From M3007 sp031373665 (lineage in GTDB: Bacteria > Bacteroidota > Bacteroidia > Chitinophagales > Saprospiraceae), in NCBI GenBank assembly GCA_031373665.1, contig JANMMZ010000020.1:22618-86617 (forward strand): a stretch of DNA of 64,000 bases. The letters run 5' to 3'. Positions 1-8,839 of this stretch are shown in pieces. The notes under the pieces are model-generated. The model was not told the DNA's origin. It saw only the letters and a list, made by a program, of their open reading frames with translations, and did no database searches. How positions within the stretch are numbered: position 1 is the stretch's first letter; the number at the start of each line of letters is the position of its first letter. The position numbers and the translations under genes are program-made.

Positions 1-891
1 TTCTGGTGCCTATTAGGCTTTTCTTCTTCCCTTCTGGCTCAGCAACCAACGGACAGTATTCCGATTTCGATTGTTAAAAACACAGATGGAAACCAGTTCA
101 TTGGAAAGATCACGTCCCAAGACAGTGCGTTTATAACCCTTGCGACAGAGAATTTGGGCGTAATGAAATTGCCTAAAAAATTCATTAAAACCATAAAGCC
201 ATTAAAGTCCAGTCAGATTGTGGGCGGTGAGTACTGGGCTGAAAATCTACATACGACCCGTTATTATTTCGCACCCAATGGGTATGGACTGAAAAAAAGG
301 GAGGGTTACTATCAAAACACGTGGATATTCTTAAACCAAGCTGGTATTGGCCTAACTAATTATTTTTCCATTGGAGTAGGGGTACTTCCTTTATCATTAC
401 TGGGAAGCGATATAAACCCCCCTTGGGTAATGCCAAAGGTATCTATCCCGATTAAAAAAGATAAATTGAACATAGGAGTTGGGGCTTTTATAGGCGGCGT
501 GATAAGAGAAGAGCCCAATTATCCACAAAGTAGTTTGGGCTTCGAACTACTGTATAGTAATATAACAGTGGGACCAAGACACCGCAACGCTACTTTTGGA
601 CTAGCATATGGGTATAGCGGAGGCAAATGGACTAATGCCATCCTCAATATGAGTTTCATGTGGAGACTGAATAAAAGATTTTTACTTATTTCCGAAAATT
701 ACATGTTTGTAAACGGAACTATACCACCCATCCTATCTGGAGGTTTCCGATTTCTCGCCAAAAAAGTGGCCATAGATATCTGTGGCTTTAACGTTTTAGG
801 ATACGAAGAATTAGGCGACTTAATCCTCAGTCCATGGGTGAGCATCCATGTGCCCTTTGATCTGAATACAAAAACACCCAACATGCCCTAA
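1..891 (+). CDS. Secreted/envelope protein of unknown function, 5'-truncated by the window edge
   Basis: The reading frame is open from base 1, so the true start lies upstream. The visible N-terminus reads FWCLLGFSSSLLAQ, the end of a signal peptide with a cleavage-like A-Q. Residues after it (about 25-70) are hydrophilic and resemble the short beta domain that often precedes an outer-membrane barrel. From about residue 75 there are alternating aromatic/Gly-rich strands (for example GIGLTNYFSIGVGVLPL and FWYTP-like segments), which fits a small beta barrel ending in a hydrophobic strand. I do not recognise the family. The stop overlaps by four bases the 3' end of the convergent lipoprotein gene. 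Function is unknown and an outer-membrane location is inferred. Confidence 0.7.
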   Translation, partial: FWCLLGFSSSLLAQQPTDSIPISIVKNTDGNQFIGKITSQDSAFITLATENLGVMKLPKKFIKTIKPLKSSQIVGGEYWAENLHTTRYYFAPNGYGLKKREGYYQNTWIFLNQAGIGLTNYFSIGVGVLPLSLLGSDINPPWVMPKVSIPIKKDKLNIGVGAFIGGVIREEPNYPQSSLGFELLYSNITVGPRHRNATFGLAYGYSGGKWTNAILNMSFMWRLNKRFLLISENYMFVNGTIPPILSGGFRFLAKKVAIDICGFNVLGYEELGDLILSPWVSIHVPFDLNTKTPNMP

Positions 892-2357
892 AACTCAATC
901 TCATAGCACCCAGCATCCGGAGTTAAGCCATCTCGTACTTTTCCATCCAAGTCTTTTTCAAGACCTTGAATGGGCAAAGCGTACTTATTGGCACGCGAGT
1001 GCATACTATCCAGCCTAAATTTATCTTGGTTGGGATTTAAGAATATGGTATCTTTATTGGTGGCAAAAATACAAGGATTACAGTAATCCTTAAATGCTGG
1101 ATAACCCTCGGGAGTAATCAAATCTTTCACCCGAACAATACAGTTTTTGAGTTCGTAATCCAGCCCATTTTCCACTGCTGTTTTGCTAAATATGGTGATT
1201 TGGTCTTCTCTACTCCCCATGAAAATACAATTGTTGAACCGCGCCTTCAAGGGATTGGATGCATAATTGTTGCAGCCTTCATCCAGACAAAGAATATTAC
1301 CGAAACGGATCGCTTCCCCATCTACCCCATAACTGGCCGCCGTACAGTAATCAAACTGATAATCGCCCCCATATTCCAACTGAATAGAGTATCCAGTATT
1401 GGAATAAAAAAGGCAATTATCGGCGCTTATCTTGGCGTGTATCCCTATCAGTCCAGTACCAGCGGTATTGTATATTTGAGTGTTTTTCAAGGTCAACTCT
1501 GCCGCAGAGTCCACCCGAAGGCCAATAATCGAATTTCTAATAATACAATGCTCAATCCGGTGTCCACGGGTATTTTCTTGAAGCCAAATTCCCGTCCATT
1601 GACCGGGATCTTCGTTGAATTCCGATTCCAAACGATCGCTTTCAAAAATGACAGGTTTCTCAAGCGTGCCTTCTACCAATAATTTCCCTTGGTTATAAAA
1701 AGCCAAAAACCCATCGTTGTACCGATAAAACCCAGTGGTATCTTCCACCTTACCCAATCCTCCGTGCACATATACCCTTGCGCCTGCGGGAATGCGCACC
1801 GTACAAGAGTCTATGAATAATAATCCATAAATGACATACGGGCGAGGATCATCCCAAATCCATTCGCCACCCTGACAATTATAACCTGCCAAACCACCAG
1901 CCCCAAATCGAGAAGGCAAATACACCGCATTTTGTCCCCAGGCTTCCAATACCACTTTTTGGACATTACCATTGGTTTCAAACACAATATTTTCATCCAA
2001 AACAAAGGGGCTGCTTTGATCATTGGGGTTCACCGTGACCTCCGCAAACACATAGAGGCTATCATTGGGTGCTATTTCAATATTTGTCTGATCGTCGCCA
2101 GAAATTCCATCAATATTCAGATTGAACCGCGATGCGCTTCCGTTTTCTAAATAAATTCTAGAAATTCGGATGCTGCGTTTATGCGTATTATACAATTTTA
2201 GTATCCGCGTAGCAGATCCTAGTTGCGTAAAAACAGTGTCAAATCGTAGGGTGTCTGTCGAAAACGCCAGTTTGTCGCCGGTAGCAGTAGTAAAACGTTC
2301 TTTTTGACAAAACGTGAAGCAGCAAATAGTGACAACAACCAGAAGAATATAGCGCAT
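888..2357 (-). CDS. Lipoprotein with right-handed beta-helix (choice-of-anchor Q type)
   Basis: I chose the ATG giving MRYILLVVVTICCFTFC because it starts directly with a lipoprotein signal whose lipobox ends in FTFC followed by QKE. An in-frame ATG 17 codons upstream would bury this signal. The mature protein (about 475 aa) has an N-terminal beta-sandwich-like part and then short parallel beta-helix coils (GKLLVEGTLEKPVIFES, HCIIRNSIIGLRVDSA). It ends with a GLTPDAGCYE-type segment usual in Bacteroidota choice-of-anchor Q beta-helix proteins. It is probably a surface or periplasmic lipoprotein; a substrate cannot be assigned. It is monocistronic, divergent from ruvA and convergent with the truncated upstream gene. 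Confidence 0.75.
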   Translation of the reverse strand: MRYILLVVVTICCFTFCQKERFTTATGDKLAFSTDTLRFDTVFTQLGSATRILKLYNTHKRSIRISRIYLENGSASRFNLNIDGISGDDQTNIEIAPNDSLYVFAEVTVNPNDQSSPFVLDENIVFETNGNVQKVVLEAWGQNAVYLPSRFGAGGLAGYNCQGGEWIWDDPRPYVIYGLLFIDSCTVRIPAGARVYVHGGLGKVEDTTGFYRYNDGFLAFYNQGKLLVEGTLEKPVIFESDRLESEFNEDPGQWTGIWLQENTRGHRIEHCIIRNSIIGLRVDSAAELTLKNTQIYNTAGTGLIGIHAKISADNCLFYSNTGYSIQLEYGGDYQFDYCTAASYGVDGEAIRFGNILCLDEGCNNYASNPLKARFNNCIFMGSREDQITIFSKTAVENGLDYELKNCIVRVKDLITPEGYPAFKDYCNPCIFATNKDTIFLNPNQDKFRLDSMHSRANKYALPIQGLEKDLDGKVRDGLTPDAGCYEIEF

Positions 2358-2404
2358 GTGGGTAGTTTTATGCTTTGACGGTGTATGGGCAAAATAGATT
2401 GGTG

Positions 2405-2413
2405 GCAAAAGTA
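2405..2413 (-). promoter_or_regulatory. Promoter -7 box for the beta-helix lipoprotein
   Basis: On the minus strand the sequence reads TACTTTTGC, matching the Bacteroidota -7 consensus TAnnTTTG, about 50 bases before the chosen ATG. No convincing -33 TTG was found. The match also supports the downstream start choice. Confidence 0.5.
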
Positions 2414-2539
2414 CGGTTTTGGTTGCCAGTCAGAGAAATAAAATAGATTCGCCTTTTGGGAGGGCTACTTATTGTTTCTCCGTTCCTTGAGCAAACCACC
2501 AAAAAAATTATAGACCTTATATATTTCAAATAAGAAGTG

Positions 2540-2548
2540 TAACTTTGC
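2540..2548 (+). promoter_or_regulatory. Promoter -7 box for ruvA, nearly leaderless
   Basis: TAACTTTGC fits TAnnTTTG and ends only three bases before the ruvA ATG. Transcription would then start at or very near the initiation codon, leaving little or no leader. Confidence 0.55.
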
Positions 2549-2551
2549 CAC

Positions 2552-3145
2552 ATGTATGCATACCTAAAAGGAGAAATAACCTTCCGCAGTCCCACTTTTA
2601 TCGTCGTAGAAGCCGCCGGGGTAGGTTATCACGTTAATATACCATTGAGTACCTATACGGCCATTGAAGGGCAAGAAAGGACTACGATCTATACCCAACT
2701 CATCGTACGGGAAGATGCCCATACCCTGTATGGATTTGCTACCCAAGCCGAGCGCGGCCTATTCAATCAACTTCTCAGCGTTACCGGAGTGGGTGCCAAT
2801 ACGGCTCAACTCATCCTTTCATCTATGACTGTAGATGAAATAAGGGCTGCAATACTTGGAGAGCAAGCACACGTGCTGCAAAAGGTAAAAGGTATTGGTG
2901 CCAAAACCGCCAAACAGATTATCTTGGATCTAAAAAGTAAACTCACCAAGGATGCTTCCGAAGGGTCGCCTGTCTTGTTGCCATCCGTTGACAATGCCGT
3001 GCGCGAAGAAGCACTCATGGCCCTTGTTTCCCTTGGTTTCAATCGGATAGCCGTTCAAAAAGCCTTAAATAATGTAATGAAAGACAGCCCTAACTTATCA
3101 AAAGTGGAAGAATTAATCAAATTGGCATTGAAGACATTGGCGTAG
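2552..3145 (+). CDS. ruvA: Holliday junction branch migration protein RuvA
   Basis: This 197-residue protein has the normal RuvA length and order. An N-terminal OB fold covers about residues 1-63 (MYAYLKGEI, REDAHTLYGF). Two helix-hairpin-helix motifs follow (LLSVTGVGANTAQ around 74-86 and KVKGIGAKTAKQI around 111-123). A flexible acidic/Ser linker leads to a C-terminal three-helix domain (EEALMALVSLGF) that contacts RuvB. RuvA binds the four-way junction and loads the RuvB motor, working with RuvC in recombinational repair. No ruvB or ruvC is adjacent. The gene has its own promoter. Confidence 0.97.
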   Translation: MYAYLKGEITFRSPTFIVVEAAGVGYHVNIPLSTYTAIEGQERTTIYTQLIVREDAHTLYGFATQAERGLFNQLLSVTGVGANTAQLILSSMTVDEIRAAILGEQAHVLQKVKGIGAKTAKQIILDLKSKLTKDASEGSPVLLPSVDNAVREEALMALVSLGFNRIAVQKALNNVMKDSPNLSKVEELIKLALKTLA

Positions 3146-3165
3146 TGGAGGGAGGAGAAGGATCT

Positions 3166-3235
3166 TCACCACAAAGGAACAGAGGAACGGAGATACCACG
3201 GAGGTTTTTTTTCGTAGGGTACACGGAGGGGGAGA
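3166..3235. repeat. Degenerate purine-rich short tandem repeat
   Basis: The ruvA-glpF gap carries degenerate repeats of ACAAAGGAAC / CAGAGGAACGGAG / CCACGGAGG / ACACGGAGG type. Just before glpF it also has two copies of ATTCGTAATTA (3245-3275). Such low-complexity intergenic sequence is common in environmental Bacteroidota genomes. No coding potential is visible. Confidence 0.5.
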
Positions 3236-3285
3236 TTACTCATTCGTAATTAGTGATTATTTATTCGTAATTATTCATATTTTTT

Positions 3286-3996
3286 ATGGCAACATCTACA
3301 TTTTTAGGAGAACTCATTGGCACAATGGTACTCATTTTACTGGGCAACGGCGTGGTAGCCAATGTTTTGCTCAACCGATCTAAAGGTCAAAACAGTGGCT
3401 GGATGGTCATCACCGCTGGGTGGGCATTTGCAGTGACTATTGCTATTTTTGTGGCTCAAAAATTTGGCAGTTCAGGGGCACACCTCAATCCTGCAGTCAC
3501 GATAGCGATGGCTATCAAATCAGGAGACTGGTCTAGTGTCGGCCCCTTCATTGCGGCACAAATGATTGGTGCATTTTTGGGTGCTGCATTGGTTTGGGTG
3601 CACTATTTGCCCCATTGGGCAGTATCCGATGACCGCGATGCCAAGTTAGCCATTTTCAGTACTGGCCCCGCCATTAGGCATACCACTGGCAATTTGATCA
3701 GCGAAATCATCGGCACGTTGGTCTTGGTTGTAGGCGTTGTTTCGCTATATGCCACAGATCGCTCTGGATTATCACCCGTATTGGTAGGCATATTGGTTTG
3801 GTCTATTGGCCTTTCCTTGGGCGGCTCTACGGGCTATGCCATCAATCCAGCCCGCGACCTTGCCCCTCGTTTGGCTCATGCTATACTACCCATAGCAGGC
3901 AAAGGCGGCAATGATTGGGGCTATGCTTGGATCCCTGTAGTGGGCCCTATTATAGGTGGTATTTTAGGCGGCGTTATAGCAGCCATGGTCGGATAA
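3286..3996 (+). CDS. glpF: Glycerol uptake facilitator (aquaglyceroporin)
   Basis: A 236-residue MIP-family channel with about six membrane helices and the two half-helix pore motifs: HLNPAVT at 66-72 and INPARDLAPR at 186-195. The Asp after the second NPAR (residue 191) is the signature of glycerol facilitators rather than water-only aquaporins. It should let glycerol cross the inner membrane by facilitated diffusion. Glycerol kinase, its usual partner, lies about 57 kb away in this window, so the two are not in one operon here. The next gene starts 25 bases downstream but is unrelated. Confidence 0.93.
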   Translation: MATSTFLGELIGTMVLILLGNGVVANVLLNRSKGQNSGWMVITAGWAFAVTIAIFVAQKFGSSGAHLNPAVTIAMAIKSGDWSSVGPFIAAQMIGAFLGAALVWVHYLPHWAVSDDRDAKLAIFSTGPAIRHTTGNLISEIIGTLVLVVGVVSLYATDRSGLSPVLVGILVWSIGLSLGGSTGYAINPARDLAPRLAHAILPIAGKGGNDWGYAWIPVVGPIIGGILGGVIAAMVG

Positions 3997-4020
3997 GTAA
4001 CAGTGAAATAATAATTTACC
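3994..4020 (+). repeat. Stop-codon-associated dispersed motif, copy 1
   Basis: TAAGTAACAGTGAAATAATA and a few more bases. The TAA is the glpF stop. It resembles the copies at 12343, 15579, 39771, 56001 and 58650. Confidence 0.5.
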
Positions 4021-4021
4021 C

Positions 4022-4828
4022 ATGAAATTATACTTGTTTGCAATATGGATTTTGTTTCTACCTGTGCTATGCTTGGCGCAGGTAGAAACTACCGTTGTGC
4101 AGGATACCCTGCAAACGTACGACGAAACGGAAATCCCCATAGAGGCGCAGGTTGAGCCAGCAGAGGATGGGGATGAATCATACCTTGATGATGAGGTAAT
4201 GCGCAAGCCTTATGTAGCCCCGCCCGTCCAACCCATTGTGCTGCGCGAACCCAGTCCGGGCAAATGGGATGATGCCGGCAACGGACTAGATTATAGTAAA
4301 GACGTGCCTACTCCACCCAAAGAAGTAAAACAGAAGGTTCGAACCAATAGTGGCTTTGATTGGACTAATACCTCAAAGTTTTTAGGAAACCTACTTCAAA
4401 TATTTGCTGTACTCGCTGCAATCATGGCGATAGGCATGGGTATTTACAAGATGCTTTCCGCCCCTCAAAACCGCATAGTAGCCAAGGATGGCGTAGAAAT
4501 CACCCAAGAAAATCTTGACCTTTACATCCATGAAACCGATTTGGATATATTTTTGAAAAAAGCACTTGAATCCAGTGATTATCCACTGGCGGTACGTTTG
4601 TATTTTTTGCAATCCATCAAAAGGCTTTCTGAAAACAATGCCATTGACTGGTCGAAAGAAAAAACCAACCGGGAATACCTCCGCGAAATGCGGGCACATC
4701 GCCTCCACGAAGATTTCCGCCTGCGTACCCACGATTATGAACGCATCTGGTATGGCAATCAGCCCTTGGATGAATCTACCTTCAAGCGGCTTCAAATCAA
4801 GTTTCAGGGATTTTTGGGAGGAATTTAA
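4022..4828 (+). CDS. DUF4129 domain membrane protein
   Basis: This 268-residue protein has a signal peptide (cleavage near CLAQ), an acidic/proline-rich stretch (about 25-115), and one transmembrane helix (LLQIFAVLAAIMAIGMGIY, about 125-144). A cytoplasmic C-terminal domain follows, with LAVRLYFLQSIKRLSE and a late NREYLREM helix, as in DUF4129 proteins. In Bacteroidota such genes usually sit beside moxR, DUF58 and von Willebrand (Bat) genes. Here none is nearby and the only MoxR is 30 kb away. A role in envelope stress or an aerotolerance-type assembly is family inference only. Confidence 0.72.
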   Translation: MKLYLFAIWILFLPVLCLAQVETTVVQDTLQTYDETEIPIEAQVEPAEDGDESYLDDEVMRKPYVAPPVQPIVLREPSPGKWDDAGNGLDYSKDVPTPPKEVKQKVRTNSGFDWTNTSKFLGNLLQIFAVLAAIMAIGMGIYKMLSAPQNRIVAKDGVEITQENLDLYIHETDLDIFLKKALESSDYPLAVRLYFLQSIKRLSENNAIDWSKEKTNREYLREMRAHRLHEDFRLRTHDYERIWYGNQPLDESTFKRLQIKFQGFLGGI

Positions 4829-4899
4829 TTTTTCGCACCCAACCTATTCCATATAAGATTCGTCATCAAGGTTATGATCACATCTTAATGGTATATAGC

Positions 4900-5916
4900 A
4901 TGAAATTTCATAAGTATTGGTTCTTTTTTTTGGGTATCGCCCTTTTTCAAACCTCTGTACAAGGGCAACGATTACACCGTCCGGTTTGGCAAGAGTTGGA
5001 TGGATGTTGGAAAGAAAACGGATTACATACTGCCCGGTACATAGACTGGTCTTGGCCATCCAATGATACACTCAGGTTTAGGCAGTTTCGCTTAAACGGA
5101 ACGGATACGATCCTGCTACTCAGTGGCAAGTGTAATCCATTTGATGAGGAAGTAATCCTACAAGTACTAGACCAGAGCAATCAACAAAATTACCAATTTG
5201 CCTTATTAAAAGAATTCAATCATGCCCTTGTTTGGCAGAATAAAAACCCTAAATCAAATCTCCAAACCCTAGAATGGCAAATGATTGAAGGGAAAGCCAT
5301 CATGATAGAAAATGGTATGATCTCAAATTATAAAAGCATCAGCGTTCAGGAAAGGCCTTTTCTCACGATTGGTCTGCAGGGCGGATTCTTTTTCAGGGGT
5401 GCCCGGACAAATACACCTAACCTATATGGATCTAGCCACTTTGAGCCAACCTCTGGGTACGATGCTACGGTATCTATTGGTATTTTGGGGGGACAGTCTC
5501 CTATAGGAATCAGCATAGAAATGTCCCCATATCAATACCGACTAAACTTTAAAAGTGAGACTAATATTCCCGATAATATTTATATGTATAATGGCCAATT
5601 CACACAATCAGGCATTCGCTTGGCCTTTGTTCCTCAAGTTTTTTTTGGAAAAAAACAATGGATCGGTATCCAACTAGGGTCATATTTTGACTTGAAAAGA
5701 AGGAGTGTTTTTAGGGGCATTGCTACGAATAATGGGGTAGCAGTCTCCAGTTTTAATGCGATAGAAGAAAATTCATATGCATCCTCATCAAGGGGAATAT
5801 TCACAGGTATATCCCTTAATGCTCCTTGGAAATATAAGGTGAAACCGTTCATTTTGGGGCGTTACTATCTTAAAGATGCTTTTTCAATCAGTTTGGGGGC
5901 AAAAACTCAATTTTGA
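4900..5916 (+). CDS. Outer-membrane beta-barrel-like protein of unknown function
   Basis: The start at MKFHKYW places the signal peptide (FFFLGIALFQTSVQGQ) at the N-terminus; an in-frame ATG four codons upstream is less likely. Residues about 20-150 form a lipocalin-like beta domain (DTLRFRQFRLNGTDTILLLSG). From about 160 on there are alternating amphipathic strands (FLTIGLQGGFFF, YDATVSIGILGG, FGKKQWIGIQLGSYFD) ending in SISLGAKTQF, whose terminal Phe is typical of outer-membrane barrels. No named family was recognised. It is a single gene, convergent with the next. Confidence 0.65.
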   Translation: MKFHKYWFFFLGIALFQTSVQGQRLHRPVWQELDGCWKENGLHTARYIDWSWPSNDTLRFRQFRLNGTDTILLLSGKCNPFDEEVILQVLDQSNQQNYQFALLKEFNHALVWQNKNPKSNLQTLEWQMIEGKAIMIENGMISNYKSISVQERPFLTIGLQGGFFFRGARTNTPNLYGSSHFEPTSGYDATVSIGILGGQSPIGISIEMSPYQYRLNFKSETNIPDNIYMYNGQFTQSGIRLAFVPQVFFGKKQWIGIQLGSYFDLKRRSVFRGIATNNGVAVSSFNAIEENSYASSSRGIFTGISLNAPWKYKVKPFILGRYYLKDAFSISLGAKTQF

Positions 5917-6045
5917 GCCATATTTCAAATAAAGAGAAGGCTGTTTCATAAACCTAATTTTTAATAAAAATTGTGGCCAAACTTTATTGATGGGTTTGAG
6001 CCTTTAGATTTCAGAAGTTTGTAGAAGTAGAATTAGGAGTGGCTG

Positions 6046-6090
6046 TCAATTAGTCATCCGATGAATTGAAGTCATCGGATGACTAATTGA
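6046..6090. terminator. Perfect 19-bp inverted repeat between convergent genes
   Basis: Arms 6046-6064 and 6072-6090 are exactly complementary (core TTAGTCATCCGATGA) with a 7-base loop. It sits between two genes that end toward each other, so a bidirectional terminator is the likely role. There is no long T tract. Confidence 0.65.
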
Positions 6091-6099
6091 GCACCGTTC

Positions 6100-7671
6100 C
6101 TAAGGAACCGTCACCGTCCCAATATGGAAATTACTTTTTGATAAGAAGCGAGGCTTAAACGACACAAAAAACAATGATTTTGGCGATATTTGTGTACTAT
6201 TGTTAGGCACAAATAAAGATTCAATATCGGAAGCCTCAAACAATTGCTTGCGTACTAATTTTCCATCTTCGCCCAAAGTAGTCATTACGGCCACACAGTC
6301 TTTGAATTTATTCATCAACTTAGGCTTCGGATTAACCACTGGCGATTCCATATTGTCTTCGTCCTCATTGTAGAAAAATGAAACCTTGTTCCCATGTATC
6401 AATGAAGTGTAAGAAAGGAAATAATTGGTATTTACACCCATTTGTCGCTTGGGCAACATGATTACCTTCGATATTGTACCATCAGGATTTACGCTGAACA
6501 TCACCACATCGTTGCTATGGTAGTAGGTGGTAGTGGTGGTAGTACGACCATTGTAACTGGTAACTGTGTATGAATAATTTTCTTCAGCCACTACAAGAGC
6601 TGACTCATCGTCGCGAACGAAGAAATCACTAAACTTGAAGGACGCATCCAGACCTTCGTCGCCAGTTTTATCCTTACTGGTGTTTTTACTGCCCAGTATT
6701 TTAAGATCAGATGCTGAAAATTCTTTTTTGTTGGCTGTTTTAGTAGTGCCATCGGGATTGAGCTCCAAAAAGAATACCCCTTGGATACTACCGCCTTTGG
6801 TATTAGAGTAGAATCCAGCACACTTCATACTCCCAGAATTGCCTACCGACAGCGCAGCACCCCTGATAAAGGAATCGCCCAATTTAAGGATGGATTCTTG
6901 TGGCGTTTCGCTGTCTTTTGTGAAATGATACAAGACTACATCGTAAGCAGGAACCGATTTTTTCTTCTTATCCTTCTTGCTTTCCTTTGCTTTTCGGCCT
7001 TCATATACTTTCGCCAATATATAAACATCGCCTTCATTTTGGAGGTGGGTGGCTAAGAGTTCCACTTGTTCTTCTGTATGATTGATGGCTACCTTGCGCG
7101 ACCAAGCAACATTCAGATCTTTGTCTAGGACCGATAGAAATACTTTGAATTTTTCTTCATCCCGATCATCGTCAGAGATGGCGCTGAATAAGAGTTTCGT
7201 AGAATCCCTCGAAACTGCCCAATTGACTGTAGGAATATCGCTGCGCTCCTCGTACTTAAATTTGGCAATGTCAACGGGTTTTGACGCTTTTCCAGCCAAA
7301 TCTATCGGGATAATACTATACCTGATATAATCTTCTTTTTTGTTGTTTTCAGAAAACAACCAAGCAAACCGCCCTTGAAAATAACGAACATCCAAAGATG
7401 AAATGCCTTTGCGTTCCGATTTAAATTCTTTACTATAATCTAAATTGAACTTAGCATCGTATTTCTCCAAAATCATGGTAGAACTAGTGCTGAACATCCC
7501 ATCGTACTCATAAAAGTACATATAATGGCCACCATCGTTTGAGTAAAGATGATCTTGAAAGGCTTTTTTCTTGCTCAGTTTAAATTCTGGGCTGATTTTG
7601 ACTACTGGCTTTTGAGCCATCAAATTACAGGCAACCAAGATGAGTAGGGTTGTTAGGATCCTCATAAACAT
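6100..7671 (-). CDS. Secreted protein of unknown function, Bacteroidota-specific
   Basis: A 523-residue protein with a signal peptide (RILTTLLILVACNLMAQ). Two start codons (MFM) lie two codons apart and cannot be separated. The body reads like beta-propeller-type repeats: each segment pairs a value read-out with an internal hydrophobic strand (YSIIPIDLAGKASKPVDIAKF, VFLSVLDKDLNVAWSRKV, DVVLYHFTKDSETPQESIL, GVFFLELNPDGTTK). A Lys-rich KESKKDKKKKS insert lies near residue 210. No catalytic motif or sorting domain is visible, so it is probably periplasmic. It lies downstream of the ECF sigma gene but is separated by a terminator, so cotranscription is unlikely. Confidence 0.7.
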   Translation of the reverse strand: MFMRILTTLLILVACNLMAQKPVVKISPEFKLSKKKAFQDHLYSNDGGHYMYFYEYDGMFSTSSTMILEKYDAKFNLDYSKEFKSERKGISSLDVRYFQGRFAWLFSENNKKEDYIRYSIIPIDLAGKASKPVDIAKFKYEERSDIPTVNWAVSRDSTKLLFSAISDDDRDEEKFKVFLSVLDKDLNVAWSRKVAINHTEEQVELLATHLQNEGDVYILAKVYEGRKAKESKKDKKKKSVPAYDVVLYHFTKDSETPQESILKLGDSFIRGAALSVGNSGSMKCAGFYSNTKGGSIQGVFFLELNPDGTTKTANKKEFSASDLKILGSKNTSKDKTGDEGLDASFKFSDFFVRDDESALVVAEENYSYTVTSYNGRTTTTTTYYHSNDVVMFSVNPDGTISKVIMLPKRQMGVNTNYFLSYTSLIHGNKVSFFYNEDEDNMESPVVNPKPKLMNKFKDCVAVMTTLGEDGKLVRKQLFEASDIESLFVPNNSTQISPKSLFFVSFKPRFLSKSNFHIGTVTVP

Positions 7672-7787
7672 ATTTTATATTTTAATGTAATGTAATAGAA
7701 TTTGATACTATAACGCAAAAATAGAAAAATCTCGCGCATGAAAATATTTTTTTATGAAAAAAAATACGAAGTAGGCACAAAAAACAA

Positions 7788-7810
7788 AGGCCGCCCAATT
7801 GGGGCGGCCT
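7788..7810 (-). terminator. Intrinsic terminator of the ECF sigma factor gene
   Basis: The minus strand forms a G+C-rich stem (AGGCCGCCC with GGGCGGCCT) followed by a run of T (TTGTTTTTTG). It lies about 75 bases after the sigma gene stop. Confidence 0.85.
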
Positions 7811-7885
7811 CACGAACTTTTGACCGTTCGCCTATTTCTTGGGAAATAGTGCATCACGTAGTGGTAGAAGGCTAATAAATATTAC

Positions 7886-8404
7886 TTAATTTGGCTGAAA
7901 ACCATAATTGGCCAAAATCTTTTCTTTCAATTCTTTTCTCGCAAAGAAAATGCGGCTCTTCACTGTACCCAATGGAAGATCTAATTGCTCCGCGATCTCT
8001 TGATATTTGTAACCTTCAAAGTGCATAATAAAAGGAACCCGAATGCTGTCATCCAAGACTTCTACCATTGCATTGATTTCTTTCAGCAAAATGCCTCCTT
8101 CAGCAGCATTGTCAGTGGCATGTGAACCGGAGTTCAAATAATACTGATTATCCGTGGTATCAAGAATGGTATTTGATTTGATTTTTTTGCGGTAATTGTT
8201 GATAAAGATGTTCTTCATGATTGTGAACATCCAAGCTTTAAAATTGGTATCGGGCTGAAATTTATCGCGGTTAAACAAAGCACGATAAGCAGTCTCTTGA
8301 TATAAATCCTTAGCATCGTCCGAATTCTTCGTTAGGTTATAAGCGAAAGAATGCAACAATGTTGTAAGATGTGTTAACTTAGTATTGAATTCGATGGCAG
8401 TCAT
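7886..8404 (-). CDS. ECF-type RNA polymerase sigma factor (sigma-70 family)
   Basis: The 172-residue product starts at MTAIEFNTKL, preceded at six bases by a full Shine-Dalgarno sequence GGAGGT (8411-8416); an upstream in-frame ATG has no such site. Region 2 covers about 10-75 (DAKDLYQETAYRALFN, NFKAWMFTIMKNIFIN). Region 4 covers about 112-165 (ALPLGTVKSRIFFARKEL-like helix-turn-helix). It directs RNA polymerase to a dedicated promoter set. No anti-sigma gene is adjacent, so it may be controlled by expression level. A -7 box precedes it and a strong terminator follows. Confidence 0.93.
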   Translation of the reverse strand: MTAIEFNTKLTHLTTLLHSFAYNLTKNSDDAKDLYQETAYRALFNRDKFQPDTNFKAWMFTIMKNIFINNYRKKIKSNTILDTTDNQYYLNSGSHATDNAAEGGILLKEINAMVEVLDDSIRVPFIMHFEGYKYQEIAEQLDLPLGTVKSRIFFARKELKEKILANYGFQPN

Positions 8405-8440
8405 AATAAGACCTCCTTTTTGATTAAGATTTAATTGATA

Positions 8441-8451
8441 GTACAAAGGTA
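8441..8451 (-). promoter_or_regulatory. Promoter -7 box of the ECF sigma gene
   Basis: The minus strand reads TACCTTTGTAC, fitting TAnnTTTG, about 25 bases upstream of the GGAGGT ribosome site. The rest of the 435-base divergent gap to the amidotransferase gene is A+T-rich, with only the opposite promoter at 8802 recognised. Confidence 0.55.
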
Positions 8452-8801
8452 AGGTTTGTTGAACATTCCACCTAATAATATTAAACATTTTTTTTAGTGG
8501 ATTTGCTAAATATAATCATTTAATTAAAAACATAATATTCAAATTATTGATTGTCATTTATTTATGTTATTTAGATGTAATCTAACTAGAAAAATTATTT
8601 CATAAAAAATTGAAACTTAACATTGGATTAACTTGCTAAAGCAAGCCCAAGTCATACATTCGAGAAAAATTGTTTAATAATTTCAATCTCTATTCAATGA
8701 TATGTGGGACAGTGCAGCCAAACAATTTGCTATTTAGATGTACCTTGATGCAAACTTAGTACGATATTTTACTTTTTTTCGAAACCAGATATATTTCTTA
8801 C

Positions 8802-8809
8802 TACCTTTG
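8802..8809 (+). promoter_or_regulatory. Promoter -7 box of the amidotransferase/ABC ATPase unit
   Basis: TACCTTTG matches TAnnTTTG and lies 30 bases before the ATG. Confidence 0.5.
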
Positions 8810-8839
8810 TAACAATTTATTCATTTACAGTTCATACTC

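Noticed and set aside
1200..1682. A 160-codon plus-strand frame opposite the beta-helix lipoprotein
   Set aside because: It is a shadow frame; the opposite strand encodes a lipoprotein with clear lipobox and beta-helix repeats.
3286..4828. glpF plus DUF4129 as a functional operon
   Set aside because: They are close (25 bases) but share no known pathway; proximity alone was judged insufficient.
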